In this document: piece by piece, positions 1-9,939 of the stretch
Numbering within the stretch: position 1 is the stretch's first letter
How the letters are laid out: each line of letters starts with the position of its first letter
DNA from: Azolla caroliniana
Lineage: Eukaryota; Polypodiophyta
NCBI GenBank assembly: GCA_043228905.1
Contig: JBHGNT010000020.1
Coordinates: 12,834,001 to 12,898,000 of the forward strand
Reading direction: 5' to 3'
DNA length: 64,000 nt
The notes under the pieces: generated by a model
Databases searched by the model: none
What the model was told of the DNA's origin: nothing
Seen by the model: only the letters and a program-made list of their open reading frames with translations
Position numbers and translations under genes: made by a program

Positions 1-178
1 TACACATCTCCAATTTCGGATCAAGCTTTTGTTGCTTTCCATTGGGAATGTGTATGAATGTGATCAAGCCAAATATCCGAACGTGGGACAAGTTCAACTT
101 CTTTCCATAGAACTTTTCATGGGGGGTGAGATCCTGCACTCTGAATGTTGTGCACTGGTTCATTAGGTAGACAACCGT
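1..178 (-). mobile_element. Copia A1, distal fragment (integrase/RT junction)
   Basis: Read on the minus strand, this stretch encodes a decayed copy of the copia segment just after the integrase core; the peptide LSHVRIFG is recognisable. It aligns with 28300-28460 of copy A2 (LSHVRIFGSIVYVHIPDE). It continues at 7709 after the gypsy insertion: the A2 bases around 28290-28310 are contiguous, whereas here they are split at the CCGT duplication. The RT and RNase H parts of A1 lie left of the window. Confidence 0.8.
175..178. repeat. Target-site duplication of the gypsy element (CCGT), left
   Basis: CCGT here matches CCGT at 7705-7708, directly outside the other LTR. ACCGT would be a 5-bp match if the terminal A of the right LTR is shared. 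Removing the element and one copy restores the copia A1 integrase reading. Confidence 0.75.
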
Positions 179-1158
179 TGTCATGAAGATCCGTCACTAC
201 GCGCGGATCGTGAGGCGGAACCACCGGGGTTCTGGACCAGAAGGATTTAGAGTCGATACAAGCTTTGGCGAGAAAGTACTTAAGATAGATTGGGAAAGAG
301 AGAAGTTGAGATTAAACGATTGAGAAAGATCGATTGAACTTTTTTTATCTTTGGATTTAAGAAACAAGTTACACCATCAATTTGATAACGAATTCCTTCT
401 TCTTAATTTCATAATAAAAAAAACCGTGTTTTTTCTCCTCCCCCTTTCCTCTTTTATAGATGCTCTCATGCATATGATGCATGTGAGGGTACAAGACATG
501 CATAAATTGTATGTTTGCCATTTGGCGCTTAAGTATTACATGTGGTGTATGATAACCATGTCACTCATTTTAGCTCTCATGTATGAGAATTTACATGTAA
601 AAGTACAATGATAGAAATATAATTTCAACTAAATAGCATGGCTTAATGGTAAGCCAATTGACTCCTAACTTGGAGGTGCAAGGTTTGAATCCTTACTTGC
701 CCTCCTTGTATATGTAAATATGTATATATATTTATTTATCTAGTCGCCGGATACCGGCTCCATCGCCGGTCCGGTTTTGGTTGGCCAAAACCCTTTACGA
801 GTAGCTAGCCCACCTCCACTCTTAGTTCTAGTTACCTTGAACTCTCTATGCTCCACACATAGACACAAAGATAATATTTTTTGCTCCACCTTATATATGA
901 TGAGAGCTGTATTTGTCGTGCCTATGTGGGATATCTCACAATTTTCTCTTTTCCTTTCACAAACTTTATACCCTCATATCTTGACATTTAGTTGTCCGTT
1001 TCTCGTGTAATAAAGTGCATTCAAAACCTCCATCATTTTGTACTTAGATATTAAATCTATTTAAAATGTTATCTTCACAATTATTGTACTATGTGATTCA
1101 TACTCGATTTCGTACGTTTTATGGGATTTTCACACTATTGCCGAAAATCTTCACGACA
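179..1158 (-). repeat. Gypsy 3' LTR (left, 980 bp)
   Basis: It begins TG and ends CA. It matches 6983-7704 over both ends, but is about 258 bp longer because of an internal insertion at roughly 582-858. On the minus strand this is the 3' LTR. A purine-rich tract (GGTGGGGGTGGGA, read on minus, about 1159-1171) directly precedes it, as expected of a polypurine tract. Confidence 0.9.
582..858 (+). mobile_element. SINE-like insertion with tRNA-like head inside the gypsy LTR
   Basis: This segment is absent from the partner LTR. Near its left end it carries an A-box-like TGGCTTAATGG (about 641) and a B-box-like GGTTTGAATCC about 40 bp on, in tRNA spacing, followed by an A/T-rich stretch. That is the plan of a tRNA-derived SINE with an internal pol III promoter. 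About 20 bp at its left edge (TGAGAATTTACATGTA) is the reverse complement of sequence in the other LTR, so a small inversion accompanied the event. A clear target duplication was not found. Confidence 0.55.
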
Positions 1159-1171
1159 TCCCACCCCCACC
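1159..1171 (-). other. Polypurine tract of the gypsy element
   Basis: Read on the minus strand, a G-rich purine run abuts the 3' LTR. This is the expected primer site for plus-strand DNA synthesis. Confidence 0.6.
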
Positions 1172-1231
1172 AAACCGCACGTCCTCCGGTACGTGCCAAG
1201 AAGAGAAGAAGTGAGATTTCGGCTACGATGA

Positions 1232-2539
1232 TCAATTAGATTCCTCCATGTCTTCATTTTCATCCGGTCTATTATGTTCATCGTCGAGGTAATCGAGGTC
1301 AGGATCCTTGTCTTGTCTTTTCTTGAAAAGCTTTACTCTTTTTCCCGCAATGGGTACAGCCAACCTTGATCCATCTAGTTCCGCAAGGTAGTATGTGGCA
1401 TTATCGTTGGCACTTGTCACCACATACGGCCCGAACCATCTTCTTGCGAACTTCCTTGTTGTACTGTGTTGATTGTCAAGGGTGCTGTCGTAAACCAAAA
1501 CCCAATCCCCTTCTTCAATCTTCTTGGGACGAAGTCGATGCGTGTTGTCGAACCGAACTTTGTTCTTTACTCGGGCTGCCTTCATCATCTTTCGCGCTTT
1601 TTCTAAATCTTCAGGTCTTCTTTCAAGTTGCCTTATCCGCGCCGCTAATAACTCTTCTCGGCTCATCTCGTTCTCCCACGGTATCGCTACCCATGAGGCG
1701 ATCGTCCTTTCGATGGGCATAATCGACTTTTGTCCATACATAAGCTCCGTCGGCATATACCCTGTCACCGAGCTATGTGTCGTTCTATCGGCCCACAAGG
1801 CATAGGGTAATAGTCGTGGCCAATTCCCGACTCGACCGTTGCATGCCCGTACGATGGCTTTAACGATAGGTCCATGCCCTCGCTCGATCTTCCCATTTAC
1901 TTCCAGATTGTAGGCAGTCGTGAGAGAGAGCTTCACGCCTAGTCTTTCGAAGAGCTCCGTCGCTTCGTGCGCGTCCAACTCCCCTCGGTCGGCCACTATC
2001 TTCCCTACACATCCAAATCAGCAAACAACATCTTCAAGTAGAAATTTGCAAACGGCTGAAGTCATCTTATTTGTCAAGGCTCGTCCTTCCACTTGATTTG
2101 TCAAGTCTTCCCTTGCCAGCGGTAAGTACTTCATTTGTCCCACTCCCATTGGCATCGAGACCAGATCCACCATCCATTTGAAGTGTATGGTGAGTGGGTA
2201 TGTCGGCTTTAACTCATCACGATGACGTATATTTGAATATACTTGGCAAGTTTCGCATGTGGACACGAAATGGAGTACATCTTTGTACATGCTTGGCCAC
2301 CAGTACTTCTCCTTCAACTTTTCGAACGTCGCCCATGTTCCTCTATGAACTGCCCAAGCACTCTTGTGGAATTCGGTCATCAGCGTCTCTTGCTCTTCTT
2401 TCTTTACCACCACTCGACGTGGTATTCCTATCCTTCTTTTTGGATGTCGCCAAAGGAATCCTCCCTTCAAGAAGTATCGGTAAGCTTTCTTTCGGATTCG
2501 TAGGGCCTCCTCCTTTGTCAACGAAGCATCTGCCGTCAA
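1232..2539 (-). pseudogene. Gypsy integrase (zinc finger, catalytic core, C-terminal domain), stop-interrupted
   Basis: The N-terminal part (2018-2539) has an H2C2 zinc-binding motif, FHKSAWAVHRG followed by CETC, and then the first catalytic aspartate in WMVDLV. The C-terminal part (1232-1996) starts at the second aspartate (VADRGELD) and holds the catalytic glutamate region NGKIERGH. It ends with a GPY-like segment (RWFGPYVV). The two halves are in one frame and are separated by a TGA at 2018-2020, where related proteins would be expected to have arginine, so CGA to TGA is likely. The enzyme would insert the element's cDNA into the host chromosome. Confidence 0.88.
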
Positions 2540-2566
2540 TGTTCTTAGGAATCTACCGATGAGTAA

Positions 2567-3139
2567 TCACTCTCCTTCGTACTCGTTCTCGTTGAAGGTG
2601 TGGAGGGTTTGCGTGTCCTGGTCTTCCGCCGACAATCGAGCCATCTTGAAAAAGTCGAGGGCGACATCTTCATCTTCCGAAACCATGTTACTTTCATTTG
2701 AAAATATTGCCCTTGACAGCATGTCAGCCATGGCATTCTTCTTCCCTGCAATGTGACGGATCTCTGGGTTTAAAGACTTGATGTAGGCGATCCACCTTAG
2801 CATAGCAAGATCTGGGGTCGCACATCCCGAGACCATTCCGAGAATTGGGAGACAATCTGTCTCTATTATCACTTCTGACCCGATCAGGTAATCTTTGTCC
2901 GTCTTCACTGCCGACACAATACCCCAAAGTTCCCGCTTGACTTGGGCATATCTTTGTTGCCGTTTGCTGAGAACCTTTGCTCCGAACCGGATGGCATATC
3001 GCGCATTATCTTCACCTTCTTGATTGATGACCCACCCGATTCCGGTTGGGCTCGTATCTACGGTCACGTAAATTGGTTTCCCTTCGGCATAGTCGGCCTT
3101 CCTTAGTGCCGGAGCTTCAAGAAACAGTTTCTTTAATCT
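2567..3139 (-). pseudogene. Gypsy RNase H domain
   Basis: It reads in the same frame as the RT upstream and the integrase downstream, separated from them by TGA at 3140-3142 and 2567-2569. It starts with a VTVDTSPTGIGWV strand holding the first catalytic aspartate. Then come RELWG with the glutamate, IETDCLPI with the next aspartate, and a GKKNAMADMLSRA tail typical of Ty3-type RNase H. The role is to degrade the RNA strand of the RNA-DNA hybrid during reverse transcription. Confidence 0.87.
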
Positions 3140-4651
3140 TCACATCGCCTCTGTGTGCTCGTCTCGCCATTTGAACTTTATTCTTTTCTTTAGTAGTCCA
3201 TATAACGGTTCGGCAACATGAGCGTAGTGAGGAATCCATATATGATAAAACGCGCACGCTCCAAGGAACCTTCGAACCTCTATTTGGTTTTCGCATTCTT
3301 CTTTCATGTCTTGGATTGCGTTCACTTTGGATGGCAAGGGCTTCCGACCGTATGCTCCACACAAGTGACCTACCACCAAGATCTCCGGTTGTCCGAATGC
3401 GGATTTTTCTCCCGAAAATGTCAAATTCGCATCTTCGAGCCTTTGAAGCACCTTCTCGCAATCTTTCATATGATCCGCAACGAACTTTCTACAACCTTCC
3501 TTATCTTTCGATTCATCTTTCTCCTCATCCGAACATCCTTTTATCGGAATATCATCCAAGAATGGCATTGTGATGTCCGGAATGCAATCCTTCAATACTT
3601 TATTCATGGCATTCACCATATGAGCCACCGAGTTCATTGCGCCTTGGGGTAAGGTACACATCCGCACAAGCCTGATCGGAGTCCTCATGGTTGTAATGTC
3701 CCGACTGTCGATCGCCAATTGGAATTGGTCATATCCAGAGTAGAGATCGCCAATGGAGTAGATGGACCGGCCCGCAAACGCTTCGGCAAATTCGTCCACA
3801 CTCAGACCGATTCCGACATTTTGAATTGTCACCTTGTTGACGGGTTGAAGATCTTGGATCAATTGCAATGATCCATTCTTCTTCGGCACCGTGAACCACC
3901 TATTGGAATAAGGAGCATTCGACGGTTCTAGAATTCCCATACTCACCTTCTCCTTTAAGAGCTCGATCAGCTTCGGAAGGTGTGCTCTCGGAACCGGTAT
4001 CGGTTTCAAATTCCAAGGCACATGAGGCACCGTGAAGATCACCATCGGCTCTATAACCTTTGGGTCGGCGCATCCGATTTCTTGTGGGAAGAATGCGAAA
4101 GCCTTCCCATGTCTCTCAAGCATATCGCGAAACATTCGCTCCTCTTCAGGGAGAAGGAAATCCTCCTTTCCAACTCGTGGCTTCCCCTTCGTCTCTTTGG
4201 TGAAGACATGACCTATCTTCTTCAGATCTCTTAAGCTTGGATCATTAGTGACTTCCTTCATCTTTTGCCAGCTATCTTCCGGTAGCGGAACCGCAACTGA
4301 CTTGATCTTCTTATCCACCGTTTTATATTTCATGTTGATGTCAGCTTCCTTCATCGAGATGCCACGACGGTATTCATCGATGATAGTGTACATGTTGACG
4401 GAGTTAACCGAAATCACGCGTTGGTTGTGAAGATAGCTCAAGTCCACGACGTCCTCGATTTCGCCGATGGTGTCGTTAAATGAGGCTTCTTCCATAATAT
4501 GAGTCACAAACTCTCCTTCTTCTATTATGTTCTCTTCTTTCAACATCTTCTCGAATTCTTGTATCCGGCGCTTGTGCTTCTTGTCGGGTAGTACTAGTTT
4601 ACATGCGCCACTACGTGTGACACATGTTGCTTCTCCTTGCAATCCACGCAC
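3140..4651 (-). pseudogene. Gypsy reverse transcriptase
   Basis: This is a 503 codon stretch. RT motifs are in order: a PKKNGSLQLIQDLQPVN block, IGDLYSGYDQFQLA with the first catalytic aspartate, LPQGAMNS, and the catalytic box PFLDD in place of the common YxDD. A connection region ending in YGLLKKRIKFKW follows. It ends at a TGA (3140-3142), after which the same frame continues into RNase H. The GDLYSGYDQ and MPFLDD wording is unlike the common plant gypsy lineages I recognise; that judgement is from memory. Confidence 0.9.
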
Positions 4652-4716
4652 TCTTCTTTCTTGTGGGGTCTTGTGATTGCTCGGACTATTTGTGCCCCAT
4701 GCTTCAATAGTCCGCT

Positions 4717-5493
4717 CTAAAAATCCGAGGATTCGCCTCCGAGACTATCTCGATTCCTTTCATGATTGGCTCGCACCGTTAGGAATTGGACTGATCTTTG
4801 GTTGTCAAGACTCTTTATTCGTGCGAAGGCTGCTCCATTATCGAACACTTTGGTCTCCATCCGAGATGATGTGATATAAGGTTGCCCTAGGATGACAAGA
4901 TGCGACGCCGATTCTTGTACGAAGAAGTGTTGATCCATCTCCACATCCCCGATCGTGACTTTGACATTGGGACAAGCTCCATACAAATCCTCCGTAGACT
5001 TTGTTGCCGCGCGAATCTTCCATCCGTGGTTTGTATTGATTGGCCATCTTCCTTTTTTGTAGAAGTCGGCTGACATGAGGTTGATCTCCGAGCCGTGGTC
5101 GATCAAGGCTACCACGATCTCTTTCTTCTCCCCGATCTTCACCGGCGTCTCCGTTGTCGCTCGTGCCCAATGAGGTCGAGTGTAGTGGCTGTCCACCATA
5201 TCTTCATCGATTTCGTCTCTTGCCATCGTTATGGCATTCGTTTTTGCTTTTTGCGGCTTCTCTTCTTCCTCGTCCGATTGTTGTCTCTTTCTCTTTACAA
5301 GGTCCACGATCGTGTCATGGAACTCCTTCTTGGTAATGCCAAGCAATTCCCTCAAGGACAAAGTTACGTGGCTATCAAGAACTCGTTCTTCGAGAATCTT
5401 CTTTAGGTCCATCGTCTGCTCTATGTCGGACCTTAGCTTATAGGTAGGTATAGTCCTTGTCCTTCGAGCGGGGTCTTCGACACCAACCTTCAC
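4717..5493 (-). pseudogene. Gypsy aspartic protease region
   Basis: The frame holds a retropepsin-like core: VVALIDHGSEINLMS, where D-H-G replaces the usual D-S/T-G, then HLVILGQPYI as the flap-distal hydrophobic strand. It follows gag in the same frame after two stops (TGA at 5548-5550 and a TAA shortly after), and is separated from RT by a 66 bp stretch with a change of frame. The protease would cut the gag-pol polyprotein. The D-H-G change may itself disable it. Confidence 0.8.
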
Positions 5494-5547
5494 GGGCCAA
5501 ACCGTTTCTTCAACTTATATGCTTGGCTCCCCTTTTCGGCTTGATTC

Positions 5548-6915
5548 TCATTCCTCCGTTTGTAAAGGTCGACTCGTCTCCGTATCGTCCTTCTTTTTCG
5601 CGTTCCTTGTTTCATGTCTTTTTGATGGGCCTTGCTCTTCTATTCTCTTTCTCTTTTCTTCGACGAACACCTCGTGGTTGTCGCACATCACCTCTGCGAG
5701 TATGGTGTTGTCGTCCACCGGATCCGACCACCCGGTTATGCTTTGCACGTTTCGGTCCGCAAGCTCTACCTCGTTCGATGTGACTTTTCCCTTCTTCTCA
5801 TATTCGAGAACGGAAGTCCAAAACTTTGCTCCCGCTCTAGCAGCTTCAGTCTTGTCTTTCCCGACTCTTATTCCGGCCAACGCAGCATAGTGCATCGCAT
5901 CCACATGAGTCGCATCGGCATCCTCCATAGATTTCTTCATTCCTCCTCTTCCGAAATTCACCCGTAGGGGTCTTCTAGTCTCGCTTGAGCAGATCATGTT
6001 GTCCTCTATGTATACGATATTTTGTCGAATCGCCTCTCGAAGGCTCGCACAATCCCTTCTCTTGTGGTCCATGCTATCACACCACACGCATATAAAGGGT
6101 TCTTTTCCTTTAGGGCCCCGACGATTCATGTTGGCTAGTGTGACCTTCTCGAACTTCTTCGCTAGCTCTTCAATGATGTCGTCATCAATCTTGTTTTCTT
6201 CCACGTTACTTTTTCTCAGCGGCTCATCTACTTTCGGCGGTCTTGCTTTCTCCGTGGTAGTCGGTCCCGTCAAGTCGGTGTCATCAACCCATTGGCGACG
6301 CTTGTCGAGCCTATTGCATGCCCGCTTCACCGCGATCCAGTCCACTACGAGCCCATCTGCTTGGGTATCATCTTCGAGAAGAGTACCCAACTCCCGTCTA
6401 TCCTTTATGTCCACGGCCTTCAAGAAGTACAAAGTCTTGTCCTCTTCAAGCAACACTTGGTCTGTATTGGGGAGACGACTAAACATCTGGTCGAATTCGT
6501 CGTACACCCTCGAGACGCTCATCTTCTTATTCTTCTTCTCTATCCACTTCATCAGGGCATGTCGAGTCATCCTCGTTGAGTCTTCAGTCACGAACTCTGC
6601 TAGTATCGTTTTCTCGAACTCGGACCATGTTGTCTTACCTTCTTGAAGCTCGATGACGCGTCTTTGGATGTTGTTGGTGACAACTCTCTTGAAGCTTACA
6701 ATTTGACGTGCCTCGGACACGTCCCTCTGATTCATCTCCCTTCTATATGCATCAAGGAACTTCGTAACGTTCCTTCCATCGAATTGGCCCTCGAGCTCCA
6801 CGACACGATCGACAGCCTTCTCCACGCTCGCGTCGTTGTCTCGAGATCTCATCATTTGCTCGACGATTAGCATCATCCTTTCGAGCTCTCCTGCTTGGTT
6901 GCTTGAGGACGCCAT
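5548..6915 (-). CDS. Gypsy gag (capsid and nucleocapsid) frame
   Basis: About 455 codons from an ATG at 6915. The first 200 residues include a retrotransposon gag-like helical region (FLDAYRREM, WSEFEKTILAEF). A single zinc knuckle CVWCDSMDHKRRDC has the CX2CX4HX4C pattern. The frame ends in TGA at 5548-5550, beyond which protease continues in the same frame, so the natural product may have been a gag-pol fusion. Gag would form the virus-like particle and bind the element RNA. Confidence 0.85.
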   Translation of the reverse strand: MASSSNQAGELERMMLIVEQMMRSRDNDASVEKAVDRVVELEGQFDGRNVTKFLDAYRREMNQRDVSEARQIVSFKRVVTNNIQRRVIELQEGKTTWSEFEKTILAEFVTEDSTRMTRHALMKWIEKKNKKMSVSRVYDEFDQMFSRLPNTDQVLLEEDKTLYFLKAVDIKDRRELGTLLEDDTQADGLVVDWIAVKRACNRLDKRRQWVDDTDLTGPTTTEKARPPKVDEPLRKSNVEENKIDDDIIEELAKKFEKVTLANMNRRGPKGKEPFICVWCDSMDHKRRDCASLREAIRQNIVYIEDNMICSSETRRPLRVNFGRGGMKKSMEDADATHVDAMHYAALAGIRVGKDKTEAARAGAKFWTSVLEYEKKGKVTSNEVELADRNVQSITGWSDPVDDNTILAEVMCDNHEVFVEEKRKRIEEQGPSKRHETRNAKKKDDTETSRPLQTEE

Positions 6916-6965
6916 CTCCAAGTATTAATCTCGACTTGATCCTTCCTACCGCCTCTTTCACGTCT

Positions 6966-6979
6966 GGTTCACCACTTAA
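6966..6979 (-). other. Candidate primer-binding site of the gypsy element
   Basis: Inside the 5' LTR on the minus strand the sequence reads TAATTAAG then TGGTGAACCAGACG. The TGG start is what a tRNA CCA end requires, but it sits several bases from the LTR and does not match the initiator methionine tRNA. The priming tRNA is not identified. Confidence 0.3.
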
Positions 6980-6982
6980 TTA

Positions 6983-7704
6983 TGTCATGAAGATCCGTCA
7001 CTACGCGCGGATCGTGAGGCGGAACCACCGGGGTTCTGGACCGGAAAGATTTAGAGTCGATACAAGCTTTGGCGAGAAAGTACTTAAGATAGATTGGGAA
7101 AGAGAGAAGTTGAGATTAAACGATTAAGAAAGATCGATTGAACTTTTTTTATCTTTGGATTTAAGAAACAAGTTACACCATCAATTTGATAACGAATTCC
7201 TTCTTCTTAATTTCATAATAAAAAAAACCGTGTTTTTTCTCCTCCCCCCTTCCTCTTTTATAGATGCTCTCATGCATATGATGCATGTGAGGGTACAAGA
7301 CATGCATAAATTGTATGTTTGCCATTTGGCGCTTAAGTATTACATGTGGTGCATGATAACCATGTCACTCATTTTAGCTCTCATACATGTAAATTCTCAC
7401 ACACATAGACACAAAGATAATATCTTTTGCTCCACCTTATATATGATGAGAGCTGTATTTGTCGTGCCTATGTGGGATATCTCACAATTTTCTCTTTTCC
7501 TTTCACAAACTTTATACCCTCATATCTTGACATTTAGTTGTCCGTTTCTCGTGTAATAAAGTGCATTCAAAACCTCCATCATTTTGTACTTAGATATTAA
7601 ATCTATTTAAAATGTTATCTTCACAATTATTGTACTATGTGATTCATACTCGATTTCGTACGTTTTATGGGATTTTCACACTATTGCCGAAAATCTTCAC
7701 GACA
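6983..7704 (-). repeat. Gypsy 5' LTR (right, 722 bp)
   Basis: It begins TGTCATGAAG and ends CTTCACGACA on the plus strand, the same as the left LTR, but lacks the internal SINE-like insertion. Being the promoter-side LTR on the minus strand, it would drive transcription leftwards. Base differences from the left copy are scattered (for example at 7000-7060). Confidence 0.92.
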
Positions 7705-7708
7705 CCGT
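7705..7708. repeat. Target-site duplication of the gypsy element, right
   Basis: CCGT, matching 175-178; see the left copy. Confidence 0.75.
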
Positions 7709-7790
7709 GTTTGCCACCTCAGCCCAATACGATTTCGACAGGTTCTTTTCATTCATCATTACTCTTGCCACCTCCAATATATGCCGATTT

Positions 7791-8513
7791 TTACATTTGG
7801 CTACTCCGTTTTGTTGAGGTGTGTGTCAACATGAGAATTCTCGGCGAATTCCTTACTTTCGGAGGTATGCTATAAATTCGCCCAAGAAATATGCCTTGCT
7901 CCCATCCAATTGAAGGCATTGAACATGCCAACCGGTTGCCTTTTTCAACTTCATTCTTGAACTTTTGGAAGTGTCTGAACACTTCGCTCTTTTGCAGCAC
8001 AGGGTAAATGCAAGTATGCATGGAGAAGTCATCGATGAACGTCACATAGTAACGACAACCACCAAATGTTGCCTTCTGGACCGGTCCCCATACATCTAAA
8101 TGAACTACATCCATAATCCCTTTGCTCACGTTCCTCTCTTTCGGGAACGATTGTCGATGTTGTTTGCTGAATAGACAGGCTTCGCATACACTTACCATCT
8201 CCTTCTCAGTAAAAGTCGGGAGTCCGATGACAACTCCTTTTGACTGCATCCCTTTAAGTTTTTGGAGATTGATGTGGCCGATTCGTTTGTGCCACAATTC
8301 GATGTCAGTGTCGGCTTTCCGACCCTTGGCATACATAGCCGATTTCATCTCGTGAGAATCGAAGATGAACATTCGGCCTTCTCTTCGATCACGAGCAATA
8401 ATTCGGCCTTCCTTTTCGATGACACACCCTCCATTGTTGAACCGAACTTGCATGCCTTGTTCGACGATCTGGCCGACCGAGACCAAATTCTTCGTTATTG
8501 TCGGAACCTGCAA
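7791..8513 (-). pseudogene. Copia A1 pre-integrase and integrase
   Basis: It contains LWHKRIGHINLQKLKG with the two histidines, CEACLFSKQH with the cysteine pair of the HHCC finger, and HLDVWGPV with the first catalytic aspartate, then FIDDFSMHTCIYP. The reading is lost before the second aspartate, where A2 reads RCLRSNGGKEYF. It is equivalent to 27600-28300 of A2. Confidence 0.85.
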
Positions 8514-8739
8514 GACATTTTTTTATGTAGGTCTCATTCCGCTCTTTGCCAAATGGGACATTGCCTACATATTGAATGAGGTGTATTGTGTCATTCCCTG
8601 TTTCACCATAGTCGGGTTGATCAGGTTTTTGGAGCTCTTGAAACCAATCTACATGGGATGTCATGTGATTTGACGCACCCGAATCAACAAACCAAACATC
8701 TTCAGGACTAGAGGTGTTGGTCGAGCACGATTCCGTCAT
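8389..8739 (-). pseudogene. Copia A1 protease region
   Basis: The copia protease signature VWFVDSGASNHMTSH is intact. The following segment (NVPFG, TYIKK) matches A2 until a frameshift near 8520, after which the correct reading moves to the frame of the integrase piece. Confidence 0.8.
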
Positions 8740-8759
8740 CGAGTTCGCGCTCTATCGCA

Positions 8760-9684
8760 TCAGGAACATTCCGCCACAATTGTCGTAGTCGGAATTCGAG
8801 GCGTAATTAGTGAGTTGTTGACTTGTGAATGTTGTCTCACTTTTCTTTTTTTGACAATTTGCCTCGTAGTGGCCGAATTTGCCACAATATTCGCACTGAA
8901 TAGAGTTGTTATGTCGGTTGGGTCCCGCATGATTGCACCACCTTCTACCCGAGGCTCCGCCTCACGAGTTTGTGGCTTCTTGCCGACAGTAGAAGTTATG
9001 CTCATGGGACTGCCCTTTATTGTGTTGGCCTTGGCCGAATCGGCCTCTTCTGTCATGACCTTGTCCTCTTCCTCCATCTGAGTTCGAATAGAGCATGTGT
9101 CCCTTTTGCACATTGCTCCTCGCTTGAACATGATTCTCTTCAATTAGTAACATTGACTGAAGATCAAAGAAGGAGGGAGGATTCGCTCTCTCGAGAACGA
9201 CCGATCTTATTGCACCAAACCGAGGTGCCAAGCCTCCGAGGCATATCTGCACCATTTCATCGTCATCAATGCTGACATTTATCGATCCGAGGGCGTCGCA
9301 CAACTTCTCTGATTTTCAAGGTGTAGCTACCAATTGACATGTCCCTCTATTGAATATTGTTCAACTCCTGCCAAAGTTGAAGTTTGCGACCAACCGTAAT
9401 TGCTATGAAGATTTTCTTGAGGTTCCCCTACGTCTCCTTCGGCATTTTTGCCTCTTGAATGTAGCCGAGCATGTGGTCATGTACGCACGACGCAAGGCAG
9501 TACAAGTACAACACACTGCTAGGTAGTCGGTGTGTGTCAAGTTGGGTTGCGTTTCTTGCACTCCTTCGATGTAGCCCCAATAGCCTTGGGCGATAAGGTA
9601 TTGGTGCATCTTGTACTCCCAAGATTCAAAGTTGTTTCTGTCGAGCTTTTCGGTAGGAAGAGCGCTTCCCATCTAGGTGTTCAT
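8760..9684 (-). pseudogene. Copia A1 gag
   Basis: The start reads ATG AAC ACC TAG ATG GGA, that is MNT-stop-MGSALPTEKLDRN. The other copies have MNTQ or MNTH at this place, so the stop may derive from CAG. The body matches A2 (WEYKMHQYL, CVHDHMLGYI, MVQICLGGLAPRFGA) with several frame changes at 9300-9420. The 8760-9143 stretch is the zinc-knuckle and glycine-rich tail in a shifted frame. Confidence 0.82.
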
Positions 9685-9800
9685 GTTGACTCTTCTCTAT
9701 GATATGGATTGTGCAGAGGCTACTACAACAATCGGCCGGTTCTTCGTGAACGTAGGCTTTAACGCAACACACGTGAATAGGCTTGGATCATAATACCAAT

Positions 9801-9813
9801 CGCTATGATACCA
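9801..9813 (-). other. Primer-binding-site-like sequence of copia A1
   Basis: Read on the minus strand it is TGGTATCATAGCG, one base different from the TGGTATCAGAGCG primer site (initiator tRNA-Met) of copies A2 and A5. A second partial copy, TGGTATTATG, follows about 16 bp downstream. Confidence 0.6.
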
Positions 9814-9939
9814 ATCTCCAAGACTACGATGCTCTACTCCTTCCAAACTGCAGATCATCACGGAATGTTGCCTATACCACCAACAATTGTATGAATAAAA
9901 ACTAACAAAGTTAGCACACATCATTTCCCAAAATGATGG

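Larger units (their letters stand above)
179..7704 (-). mobile_element. Ty3/gypsy LTR retrotransposon, full structure, degenerate coding
   Basis: Two direct repeats starting TGTCATGAAG and ending CTTCACGACA bound a 5.8 kb interior. On the minus strand the interior codes for gag, protease, RT, RNase H and integrase in that order, which is Ty3/gypsy order. A CCGT duplication flanks the element (175-178 and 7705-7708), and the flanks join up as copia A1 coding sequence, so it is a true insertion. All open frames are cut by in-frame stops, mostly TGA, so it is not autonomous. No chromodomain was seen at the integrase end. Confidence 0.93.
7709..9816 (-). mobile_element. Copia A1, proximal part (gag to integrase), degenerate
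   Basis: On the minus strand, gag, zinc knuckle, protease motif, GAG-pre-integrase and integrase follow one another and match copy A2 along their length. The piece begins at the gypsy insertion point and ends at a primer-binding-site-like sequence near 9801-9813. No 5' LTR is recognisable beyond it; the neighbouring sequence is LINE debris, so the 5' end is eroded or truncated. Confidence 0.85.

Noticed and set aside
630-705. A functional tRNA gene
   Set aside because: The A- and B-box-like motifs are present, but acceptor and anticodon stems do not pair properly.
1366-6646. Several plus-strand frames of 90-216 codons
   Set aside because: All are shadows of the minus-strand gypsy coding region.
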